In this document: positions 7,793 to 16,770 of the stretch, in pieces
Position numbering within the stretch: position 1 is the first letter of the stretch
How the letters are laid out: the number at the start of each line of letters is the position of its first letter
Source: Actinomortierella ambigua
Lineage: Eukaryota > Mortierellomycota > Mortierellomycetes > Mortierellales > Mortierellaceae
Direction: 5' to 3'
Assembly: GCA_016098155.1 (NCBI GenBank)
Contig: JAAAJB010000469.1
Location: forward strand, 401-23,382
Length of the DNA stretch: 22,982 bases
Notes under the pieces: model-generated
Seen by the model: the letters and a program-made list of their open reading frames with translations, nothing else
Databases searched by the model: none
What the model was told of the DNA's origin: nothing
Made by a program: the position numbers and the translations under genes

Positions 7793-8663
7793 TCAAGGTG
7801 CGGGATGGTGTGCAAAGAGTGGTCGAAGATCGTTCGAAGTCACCCAGTCACGGAGAGGAGAAAACAAGGGTCGGTAAGGGCCATTGTCATCCTTGAGCTC
7901 GTCCAATGTGATCCATGCCCACTGTTCGCACTTGTGTGGCTCCATCACCTGTTGTTCATAATGTTGTCGTTAGTAGAGTGCGCGCGTTCACTGGCAGTGG
8001 GTGACCATGTGTGCTCAAATGTATATTTTACCTTCGCTTCCTGGTTGTCATCAATGCACTCTGCAGCAACAAAGATGTCTACATAGTGCTTGCCCTCATT
8101 CAACATGAGATTGTTGGTAGCGGCGACTACTCGCGCTGTGGCAGGGTTGAGATCCAATCCAGTCTCCTCCAATGCCTCGCCTATAAGAGCGATGATAAGC
8201 AAGAATGCTGATTTCACTTCCCTAAACCACCACCTTCTAAAACCTATGACTTTTCACTTACGGATTGCACACCTCTCAAAAGTCTCGCCAAAGTCCAAGT
8301 GGCCTAATGCCATCCATTGGAAAGATAAAATGGGGAAGAAAAAGAGACAACATGAGAACAATGAGACGAATCTCATTCCTCGCCATTCCTCGCCATCCAT
8401 TCAAAACATTAGGTCAACAATCGCAAGAAGGATGTACCTCCTGCCAATTGCCATGTTCCTATTCAAACCAGAGAAGCAGTGTTAGTTACGTGCACTCTAT
8501 GTTTCAGGCCCTATGTTTTATTAGAGTGCGAACCGCCTAGGGTACCTGCACCATGGCTTCCGATGCGCTTGCCGACAAGAGTCTTGCCTTTGCGCATGAT
8601 GAAGACGCCGATACCGACTTGGACAATGCCTTCGGAGGGAGTTGAGATGCTACCAGCGGACAT
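7793..8663 (-). CDS. Nudix hydrolase, NUDT15/MTH2-like, copy 1 (5 exons, 161 aa)
   Basis: Exons on the minus strand are 8663-8546, 8458-8438 (21 nt), 8303-8262, 8180-8032 and 7948-7793; all introns (81-134 nt) are GT-AG and phases join without error. The Nudix box is complete across exons 3-4: GHLDFGE, then seven residues, then REALEETGL, matching Gx5Ex7REUxEExGU, so the Mg-binding Glu residues are present. Later KHYVDIF and VMEPHKCEQWAWITLDEL match the NUDT15/MTH2 subgroup, which hydrolyses (d)NTP analogues such as oxidised or modified nucleotides to monophosphates. Length (161 aa) is close to the family norm (about 160). Before the box the usual LPGG is LAGG. The C-terminus ends at FAHHPAP. 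The start is the first ATG after the TATA box. A tandem paralogue lies directly upstream. Confidence 0.9.
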
Positions 8664-8714
8664 GGTTCAAGTGGGAGAAAAATCGACAAGGATTTGGGGG
8701 GGGGGAGCAATTGA

Positions 8715-8723
8715 CTATTTATG
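8715..8723 (-). promoter_or_regulatory. TATA box of Nudix gene 1
   Basis: CATAAATAG on the minus strand, 52 nt upstream of the ATG. The identical 9-mer is found 64 nt upstream of copy 2, and the intervening leaders are alignable, apart from a 10-G run (8696-8705) in this copy. Confidence 0.6.
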
Positions 8724-9048
8724 TTTTTTCTTAGGAAGCCGCCAATGTCTCAGGGGTTGGGAAGGCATCGTTGTGTTGATAAATAGCATCTGTGTGTTCA
8801 GATGTCACCATGCATGGGTCCACGGAGCCCTAGTGGGGGTGTCTGTGCATGTGTCGCGCGAGCGGTAAAACAAGAATGATCATCAAATTGAGATGCTATA
8901 TCACATCTGGCCCAGGAGCACTTACCATCCATGTCCTGATTACTGAGGGACGCCCAAGCCCTAGAAAAGCATAGAACTCCTGCACTATCAGGCATGTCAC
9001 CCGTGTTTACCTCAGGCGCTTCACTGTCAAAATCGGAATGAAGCAAGT
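8724..9048. other. Spacer between the two Nudix copies
   Basis: The 3' flank of copy 2 and the upstream region of copy 1. No coding features or repeats are recognised. Confidence 0.5.
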
Positions 9049-9988
9049 TTATTTCTTCTCTTTAGAAGCCGAAGGGTGAACAAAGAGTGGCCGAAGGTCA
9101 TTCGAGGCCATCAAATCACGGAGAGGAGAAAACAAGGGTCGGTAAGGGCCATTGTCATCCTTGAGCTCGTCCAATGTGATCCATGCCCACTGCTCGCACT
9201 TGTGTGGCTCCATCACCTGTTGTTCAAAGTGTTGTTTTTAGTACAGTGCGTGTGTTTACAGGCAGTGGGTGACCATGGGTGTTCCATTGTATATTTGCTT
9301 ATTTTACCTTGGCTTCCTGGTTATCGTCAATGCACTCGGCGGCAACAAAGATGACCACATAGTGCTTGCCCTCATCCAACATGAGGTTGTTGACCGTGGA
9401 GACCACTCGCGCTGTGGCAGGGTTGAGATTTAACCCAGTCTCCTCCAGTGTCTCACCTATGTGAGCGATGGTTAGCAAGAATGCTGCTTTCACTCCCTTA
9501 AACTATCACCTCCAAACAAGAATATCTAGACTTCTCACTTACGGATTGCACACTCTTCAAAGGTCTCGCCAAAATCCAAGTGTCCTGAAAGCACCAATTA
9601 AAAAAAAAAAAAAAAAAAAAAGAATGAGACAACATGAGAACCATGAGGCGAATGTCATTCCTCGCCATTTCTCGTCTTCCATGAGAAACATCAATGCATT
9701 AGGCTAACACTCTCCCATTGAAAAGAAGGTCTTACCTCCTGATAATTGCCATGTTCCTATGTTGACCACAACCATCACCATCACCACCATCATCAAAGAA
9801 ACAATGTTAGCAAACTCTTTTGCGTTCCATGGCCCTGTGCGTTGATAGTGTGATCATCAGTGTAGTGTACCTGCACCATGGCTTCCGATACGCTTGCCAA
9901 CAAGGATCTTGCCGTTGCGCCTAATGAAAACACCGATACCGATTTGAACAATGCCTTCGGAGGGGGCTGAGGTGCTACCGGTCGTCAT
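9049..9988 (-). CDS. Nudix hydrolase, NUDT15/MTH2-like, copy 2 (5 exons, 165 aa)
   Basis: Exons on the minus strand are 9988-9871, 9756-9736 (21 nt), 9584-9543, 9456-9308 and 9216-9049. The first four have exactly the sizes seen in copy 1. Introns are slightly longer (86-151 nt). The Nudix box is intact: GHLDFGE, seven residues, RETLEETGL. By hand count about 20 residues differ from copy 1 over roughly 156, mostly in exon 1 and around the Nudix helix (Arg/Glu, Ala/Thr, Asp/Asn). The motif before the box reads LSGG where relatives have LPGG. The C-terminus differs: here HPSASKEKK with TAA inside AAATAAACTTG. All splice sites and catalytic positions are kept, so both copies look functional. The expected role is nucleotide-pool sanitising pyrophosphatase; the substrate cannot be told from sequence. 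Confidence 0.9.
9600..9621. repeat. Poly(A) run of 22 (poly(T) in the transcript sense) in Nudix 2 intron 2
   Basis: A homopolymer lies about 14 nt before the intron 2 acceptor on the minus strand, where it acts as an extreme polypyrimidine tract. Copy 1 has only an interrupted purine-rich sequence here, so the run expanded after duplication. A CATCAC-type repeat (about 9768-9796) lies in intron 1 of the same copy. Confidence 0.85.
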
Positions 9989-10051
9989 GATTCAAGTAGG
10001 AGAATAATCGATGAAGAAGCAAGGCGGGAGGGGCGGGAGCAAGTCGGACCT

Positions 10052-10060
10052 CTATTTATG
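10052..10060 (-). promoter_or_regulatory. TATA box of Nudix gene 2
   Basis: CATAAATAG on the minus strand, 64 nt upstream of the ATG at 9988. It is identical to the element of copy 1. Confidence 0.6.
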
Positions 10061-11262
10061 CTTTTTTTTCTCAACAATTTTACGAAGTATGATAGTTGAT
10101 ACTCCTTCCCCCTCCTAATAATGCACGAGGACTGTTGTTCGCTTGCTTGGCTGCACCCCAATCTTATTGTTCTGAGGATGTCATACGTGCAGCAGGGCAT
10201 TCGGCGCCGCAGATAGAAGGAGAAGACTAAGGTAGTAATGAGTCAGGAATTGTCACTCGGAAAAAGAGTTCAAGGGATGAGAAGGGGAGCAAGGTCGAGA
10301 GGCATTGGAGCTATTGGAGGAAGGGTATATTTCCTCGTTAATCCAAATCCATACGGGTACGAAGGCACGCCTTGTCTACACCATTCTCTTGAAGAATGAC
10401 TGGTGGATGGGGGTTGAAGATCAGTTGCACTGTGCAGGTCAATCAGTCATGGATGTGATTGGAGGGAGCGGTTCTTTGACCGCCCAAAATGGAGCGTGGA
10501 GCGATGTCGTGAATTGATGGATGTGGTCTATCGATGATGTGGTCGATTCAATGCTCTCGGGTGCTATCAAAAAAAAAGTGAGCACAAAAGGAATAGGCGT
10601 GTACGTGCCAATTTTCGTGTTCCAAGTCATCGGGCGCAACACATCGAGGAAGGTGGTTAAGGTTTCCAAGAGAGGAATGCTGCATGACAAAATGAATCTC
10701 TCTTTCCTTTACTCTATCCTTCTGTCTCGCATGCTGAGCAGAAGGATAGGAAGGAAAGGCGACCGAGGAACCATACCACGACAGATACATGGTTCGTTGG
10801 ACGAGAGAGTGGTGTCGTTACCTCCCTTTGTTCCTCGTCCTCCCCTTTCCCCTTCCTCCCCGCTTTGCATCCTACTGCACCACGCCCTGCCCCCTCCTCC
10901 TCCTCTTTTCTTCTTTGGGGCGGGGAGGGAGTAACAATGGGGTGGGGGGAGCAGTGTGTGCCTTGGTGCCAATTGACAGTCCGGATATGGGACTGTTCAT
11001 GCTTCGACTTTTGAGTCCCACACAGTTGGCGAAACAGACTTTCCCCCCTCCTCCACCCCATTGCGCCCAATACCCCATTCACTCTTCTTGTCTGTCAGGT
11101 TGTCAGTCTGTCTGTGTTTGTTCTGCCAGTCTGTCTGTCTACTCCTGTCTGTCTGTCCGTCCTTGTCCTCTCTCACCCTTCCACTACCTCTTACTCTCCC
11201 TCCTCCTCTCCTTCCTCCTCCTTCTCTCCCCCCTTTTTGTTCATCACTGTGGATGAGAGCCA
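10061..11262. other. Intergenic region and 5' flank of the WDR48 gene
   Basis: Divergent spacer between Nudix copy 2 (-) and the WDR48 gene (+). I see no supported gene. Several open frames (for example plus 10521-10934 and minus 10714-11082) are low-complexity products of C/T-rich DNA. From about 10810 to the ATG the plus strand is strongly pyrimidine-rich, a usual feature of fungal promoters and leaders. Confidence 0.5.
11085..11165 (+). repeat. Imperfect TGTC/TCTG tetranucleotide repeat
   Basis: Clusters of CTGTCTGTCTGT-type units broken by other bases, in the presumed promoter or 5' UTR of the WDR48 gene about 100-180 nt before its ATG. Confidence 0.8.
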
Positions 11263-14200
11263 ATGTTCCAACGGCCAGCTACAATACAGACCATCTCTTA
11301 CGTCCTACGCAAGGACAAAAACTCGAATGGCCATCTGTTGGGTGTCAATGCTCTTGCCTTTGACTCCGCCACACCGACCACTCCATACGGGACCCCTGGC
11401 GGCATTCTGTATACCGGTGGAAGAGATGGCATGATTGCCGCATGGGATGTGCATCTCGAGGCAAGTCGAGTTGGGCCTTCTTTTTTGTCCCGAGTTGAAT
11501 GAGAGCGTGAGAGAGAGAGAGTCGGGCAGAGAAAAGTGTGGGAGATTTGTATATGAGAGTGAGAGAATATGTGCGTGTCTTTGTCAGATAGCCCTCCCTT
11601 GCCCTATCCCTGCCCTGCTTTTACCTGCCCTGTCCTTTCCTGCACTGCCCTGCCCTGCCCTGCGCTGCACTGCACTGTGCTTCACCCGATAAGAGAGAGA
11701 CGAGCTAACCTGTTGATTTGTAAACTTGTTCTGCTCTCTCTACGATTCTGGGGATTGTATTGTTTTTTTTTCTTGTAACCACTTGCTTGTCCACATAGTC
11801 ACCCGTGGATCGAGGCATCCCGGGCGAGGAACGCTCTCCAAAGGTACGACCAGAATAGTACTTGACTTTGACTTGGGATAGAAGATGGAAGGTCACACTG
11901 AACCCCCACAGGCACAATCAAGAAAGAAAGAAAAGAATTCCCCGACCACACATGTGGAACAATAGTATTACCTGGCCATGGGAAAATCTAATCATCAATT
12001 CTTGTCTTTATTTGTTTGTTCTGGCTCTTTGATAGGGTCTGCCACCTTCTACTTTTCGCCAGTCGTTCAACCACCACACAGACTGGGTGAACGACATTGT
12101 GCTATGCCATGATGGTGGCTCCTGTATGTCTTAGATGCGGCCGATCGCTGGAACCATGTTCTCTATATGTGCACCTGAGAAACATTGATAGATCAGCTGG
12201 TTTACTCACCTCTCGCCCCCCCCCTCCTCCCACCACTCATAATTCTCTTTCTAGTATTATCGGCATCCTCGGATCGAACTGTCAAGCTGGTTCGACCTCA
12301 CTCGGATGCATACTCGACACCCCACCTCATTGGCACCCACGGCGACTATGTCAAGACCCTAGCCTATGCTCACAAACCAGGATGGATCGCTTCGGGAGGA
12401 CTAGACAGGGTCGTCAACATTTGGGATCTCAATGAAAGCCGATCCGATCCTATCGGGACCATCCCCGAGACTTCTTCCAAGGCATCTATCTATGCATTGG
12501 CCTGCAACCACACTGGCTCGATTCTTGCAACTGGATCCCCAGAGAAGGTATACTTCATTCGAGAAAGGAAGAGGATCCCAAATTAAGTATGAACAAACAC
12601 GAACAAAAGTTTATGGTTCCCTTTCTCACCCTCTTTCTCTCTACTTTTCCATTAAATGACAAACAGGTCATTCGAGTGTGGGACCCGAGGTCAGGAAAGC
12701 GGATCACAAAGTTTACAGGACACACCGACAATATTCGCGCCTTGCTTGTCAGCGAGAGTGGTGACACTGTAAGGCTACATGCCACCCCCTTTTTTTTTGT
12801 TAGATTTTAACATGTCTACCTCCGCAGTCCCTGGAAACCTTATATCACACTCCGGTTCTTCCCACGTTTGCTTTATTCTCATCTTATTCTTTTTTCCTTC
12901 CACAAACCCGCTAGATTCTTTCTGCGTCGTCGGATACAACCATCAAGTTGTGGTCATTGACGGCGCAACGCTGCATCACGACGTTCACGATGTATGCCGA
13001 CTCGGTGTGGTCGTTGTACTCGGACCACCCTCGACTTGAGACCTTTTACAGTGGCAGCAAGGATGGCTTGGTGACCAAGACGGAGATCTGTCGTGGTGGT
13101 GGAGGAGGAAGTAACGCTGACGATGATGATGGAGATTCGGGCGAGTGCATCGTGCTCTGCAAGGCTGACGCTGGCGTCGCGAGAGTAAGGAAAACATGAA
13201 GCAATCATTCATCCCAAAGCTTAAAGGAGAAGAGGCTCCCCCTTTACAGAAGCAGTGACTATATTGATACGACCTTTCTATCCCTTATTTACTAATCCAT
13301 TTCTGCTATTGTACTCCCCATCTTTTCTTGACTTTTCTTTTTTTTTTCTTCGTGAATCACATAATTTATATAGATTGTAGCACACGATGATGCTCGCCTA
13401 TGGACAGCAACCTCCTCCAGCAGCGTCTGTCAGTGGCCAGACATCCCTCGGAAGCAAGCGCGGGCAGAAGAGCTGCAATCGTCGATTGTGCCGGCTAATC
13501 TACTCAAGCTGAACCTGAGTGAGTCTTCGTATATGGAGCCGACGGTACACGAGCAATTCTACCCAACGTCGACAGTGTATTCAGCGGCTTCGTTTACGTC
13601 GTACATGGTGGCAGGCCATCAGCGGGACCGACAGAGCCAGCACAGTTCTGAGGATGATGAGGGTTTGATATTGCCGCTGTTTAGCGAGCCTGAGAACGTG
13701 ATTGAGGGTGAGCATGGATTAGTCAAGCATGTGCTGTTGAACAACCGACGGATGGTCGTGACAGAGGACAAGTGTGGTGAGATTGCCCTGTGGGATTTAA
13801 TCCGCTGTGTTCAACTCAAGACGTTCCGACGTGGAGACGATGGTAGTGGTGGGCGCAAGCTGGAGGAAGTAGTGAATGAGCTCAACACGAACGAGTCGGT
13901 TCCGACCTGGTGTACGGTCGACACGCGGATCGGCGCCCTGACGGTTCATTTGGAGGAAGGACGCTGCTTTGATGCTGAGGTCTATGCGGACGAGGTCGAC
14001 CCACACCCGACCGTCGAGCGCCCAGAGGACCAGCGGATCATTGTTGGAAAGTGGGTGCTCCGCAACTTGTTCCGGCATTACGTACCGGCCCACATCGAGG
14101 CCTATGAGAAGGAGGTAAAGCGGCAAGAGCGCCAGCTGGAGGAGCTTCAACAACATCAACAACAGCTACAGCAGCAACAGCCACAACGACGGTCAACACC

Positions 14201-16595
14201 AACACCACCACCACCGACATCCTCATTATCTACAACTACTACCACGTCCACGACAACATCAACGACGACGATACCGACAACGGTCATTACCAATGAGAAA
14301 AATGAGGTAGTGGCTCCACAGGTCTATCAGCCACAGGCCATCCACGGACGACCAAGCACGATCAACACCACGTTGGCAAACAGTGTATACTCGGGCGCAA
14401 GCTGCAGCAGTGTGGGTAATACGAGCGCACCTAATTCACGGTCGACGACTCCTCGATCGGCGGTTTTGGGCGCCGAGGGGACAGGTGCCACGATGCTCAG
14501 CGATGGTGGTAGCGAGACTGGATCGACGTCAGCAGCAACATCGGCAGCAACAACAGTAGCATCAGGAACAACAGGAGCAACAGCTACTACAGCTACTACT
14601 ACTACTACTACTACTACAGCAGCTGCAGCGGGAGATACCCAGTCACCGTCTTCATCACGTCACCATCCGCTCAGCCAACCTACGACGCCTGCGCTATCGT
14701 CGCTGAATGAACGTAGTCTGTTAGGAGGATCACCCTCGGTGCACTCGGTGCCATCCACGCCGACGGGAGGTGTCTTTTCACCAACATCCCCGTCCACAGT
14801 TGGGTCCGGTTCAAAGGACAAGGAGAAGGACAAGGAGAAGGACAAGGAGAAGGACAAGGAGAAGGACAAAGAGAAGGACAAAGAGAAGGACAAAGAGAAG
14901 GACAAAGACAAGGATAAGGATAAGGAGAGCAGCAATGGATTCATGGGCCGATTGAGGCACTCTGTGAAGAGGTTGGCACGGACGCCGAGTGCAGAGCAGC
15001 GGTTCGACAATGGACGACCGGCTACATCGCCTCCGCCGACGTCGTCGTCATCGTCGTCGTCAGCAACAACTGGACGCAAGGCTAGCGCGAGCGTCAGCGC
15101 CGGTAGTGGTGGTGGTGTGGGCGCACTTCCTGGCATTTTTGCATCGGCGTTGCAGCCGCCCATGCTTTCAATGTCTACCTATAATACGAATAGTAATAGT
15201 AGTGCCGCCAACACTCCCACTCCCACTGCCACTACGACTACATCTGCTGCCACGACCGCCAATCTCCATTCGTCAACGACGGCTGCAGTTGGCTTGGGTG
15301 TCCAGGGCGGGCATGGAGGCTCCACCCGATCTGTGACGCCAACAACGTCGTCGAGCTTACCAGGCGAATCGAGCACTGTCGCGGGAAGAGGAGGAGACGA
15401 TGATAGTCAGACATCGTCACTGACGCCAGAGTCCGTGAGTGCAGCAGCAGCAACAGCAACAGTGGCAGCAGCAGCAGCAGCAGCAGCAGAGGAGGAGGCA
15501 GCAGTGGCAGTGGCAGCGGCAGCGGCAGCAGTAACGACAACCGCAGCAGCAAAGGGAGTTGCATGGATTGAAGCGCAACGACCTGTGGGCAACACGGTGA
15601 TGCCGCTTCGGGCGCCGCACCCGCCGTTTACGCCGCCGACGGATTTTGACTGCCCCTCGACGACGATTCCGGAGCATATCCCCGTGATCTTGTCGGAGCA
15701 ATCCCGCGAGGCGTCGTCATCGGTGGATCTGTACCGAGGCTCGGTAGGAGGGATGAAGGCCGACTATCTGAATCTGGTGCCGTTGATGCCCAACTGGGCG
15801 CTGGAGGCCCTGTTGAAGAACACGATCCCGGCCAAGGACACGATTAAGGTGTCGTTTGTGCTGAGACCGTATAGGCCTGTAGCTGGCGGGTCAGTCGCGG
15901 GAGGAGCAACAACGGTGTCGGCTTCAGCAGAGGGAGAGCTACTGGGAGAGCTGCCCGGCGGTAACCCACGATTGACGGCGCCGAGGATGCTGAGGATCCG
16001 AAAGGTGTTGGCGCATATCGTCGAAAAGCTAGAGCTGAGCGGACCTCAGGAGGGGACCGTTATCCCGGCTCCGTTTGATCCGCTGGCCTCGGTCCCTGCA
16101 CTGCCATCGGCCGCTAACGATACAGAACAACAACAGACGCCAACGACCGCTTCTCCCTCGGATGAGACGCCGACCCATGGACAGACAAGGGCTCTGGATC
16201 CAGTCAAGGAGGAGGAGCCGGGGGATCTCCGATCTTTGGACCCGATCAAGGAGGGAGGTGGTGCAGCCCAGGGATCGTCGCCCTCGTCACCGTCACGAGC
16301 ATCACTCCCAACACCCTCGTCGTCCTCTACGGGAGGAACCTCAACACCGACGGACGAGGAAGCTACGGCGGCAGCGATGGCAGCTGTGCGAGCGGCAGAG
16401 GCCGAGCAACGGCGACTGGAGGCCGAGAACAAGCGACGACTGGACTTGTTGCGACCGGAGAACTGGCTGGAAGTGCTGTGCAACGATCAGGTGCTGTCGC
16501 CGACCACGTCACTGATGTCGGCCAAGGCGTTTTACTGGAAGGCTGGAGGGGACCTTGTGCTGCATTATCGATACAAAGCTTCGGCTTCTGTTTGA
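11263..16595 (+). CDS. WDR48: WDR48/UAF1 (Duf1-like) WD40 deubiquitinase cofactor with DUF3337 C-terminus (7 exons, about 1405 aa)
   Basis: Exons: 11263-11460, 11799-11843, 12036-12123, 12255-12547, 12667-12768, 12915-13184, 13374-16595; phases agree throughout. A TGA lies three codons before the ATG in frame. Residues 1 to about 470 form the beta-propeller: [51 protein letters not shown] (Val where Trp is usual), [27 protein letters not shown] and [11 protein letters not shown] follow WDR48 strand by strand. A linker of about 600 residues is low complexity. Residues about 1137-1405 match the DUF3337/SUMO-like end ([39 protein letters not shown]). Human WDR48 has 677 residues, so the linker doubles the size. 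WDR48 binds and activates USP1/USP12/USP46-type ubiquitin proteases, and yeast Duf1 does so with Ubp9/Ubp13. Convergent with the zf-C2HC5 gene, 175 bp apart. Confidence 0.92.
11461..11798 (+). other. GC-AG intron 1 of the WDR48 gene
   Basis: The donor reads CTCGAG|GCAAGT, a perfect match to the U1-complementary GC-donor consensus. The acceptor is CCACATAG|TCACCC. Both flanking exons are phase 0. No GT donor nearby keeps the frame and the conserved propeller order. The intron (338 nt) contains GA repeats (about 11507-11525) and a TGCCC/TGCAC repeat (about 11585-11675). Confidence 0.65.
11585..11675 (+). repeat. Imperfect CTGCCC pentamer-type repeat in WDR48 intron 1
   Basis: Repeated CCCTGCC, CCTGCCC and TGCACTGC units, non-coding because they lie within intron 1. 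Confidence 0.75.
14814..14927 (+). repeat. Coding 12-bp repeat encoding (Lys-Asp-Lys-Glu)n in the WDR48 linker
   Basis: Tandem AAGGACAAGGAG-type units give a highly charged Lys/Asp/Glu tract of 38 residues (about 813-850). It is followed by [16 protein letters not shown], a basic segment. The opposite strand reads as a false Ser/Leu/Phe repeat frame (14660-15163). Confidence 0.9.
15439..15553 (+). repeat. GCA-rich trinucleotide repeat encoding poly-Ala in the WDR48 linker
   Basis: GCAGCAGCA runs, partly interrupted by GTG, ACA and GAG codons, encode Ala-rich sequence. A shorter ACT-type Thr repeat lies at about 14585-14618 in the same linker. Confidence 0.85.
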
Positions 16596-16770
16596 AGGAG
16601 CGGATATTAGAAAGAAAGAAAAAAAATGAGATAGAAGAGAGGAGGGGGAAGGGAGATAAAAGAGTGCCCCATCTCTTGCTACCAGTTATCGTCTTTACTC
16701 TCCTCCTCTTTATCATCACCACTTTAAACACAAATAGAGCGCGGTCGACTTTTTATTGTACATATTGTTA
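16596..16770. other. Short convergent intergenic spacer
   Basis: This 175-bp spacer separates the converging WDR48 (+) and zf-C2HC5 (-) genes. An AATAAA on the minus strand (16752-16757) serves the latter. No exact AATAAA serves the plus-strand gene, so the two 3' UTRs probably overlap. Confidence 0.6.
16752..16757 (-). terminator. Polyadenylation signal AATAAA of the zf-C2HC5 gene
   Basis: The minus strand reads CAATAAAAAG, 13 nt after the TAA stop (16771-16773). Confidence 0.5.

Larger units (their letters stand above)
7793..10060 (-). repeat. Tandem direct duplication of a complete Nudix gene unit
   Basis: Units of roughly 7779-8723 and 9045-10060 align through TATA box, leader, exons, introns and AATAAA signal. 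Intron 4 shares long stretches (for example GGCAGTGGGTGACCATG on the plus strand in both), which points to a fairly recent event. No mobile-element ends are visible at the borders. Confidence 0.8.

Noticed and set aside
10714..11082. Overlapping plus and minus frames over the pyrimidine-rich WDR48 upstream region
   Set aside because: The open frames result from the C/T bias; their translations are Pro/Leu/Ser or Glu/Gly/Arg only.
14660..15163. Minus-strand frame with Ser-Leu-Phe repeats inside WDR48
   Set aside because: It is the complement of the KDKE coding repeat, with no start context, domain or promoter.
15417..15701. Minus-strand Cys-rich frame opposite the GCA repeat
   Set aside because: The Cys-rich look comes from TGC complementing GCA; it is a shadow of the poly-Ala tract.
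16075..16515. Plus-strand Arg-rich 146-aa frame
   Set aside because: It is an alternate frame of WDR48 exon 7, where the main frame contains DUF3337.
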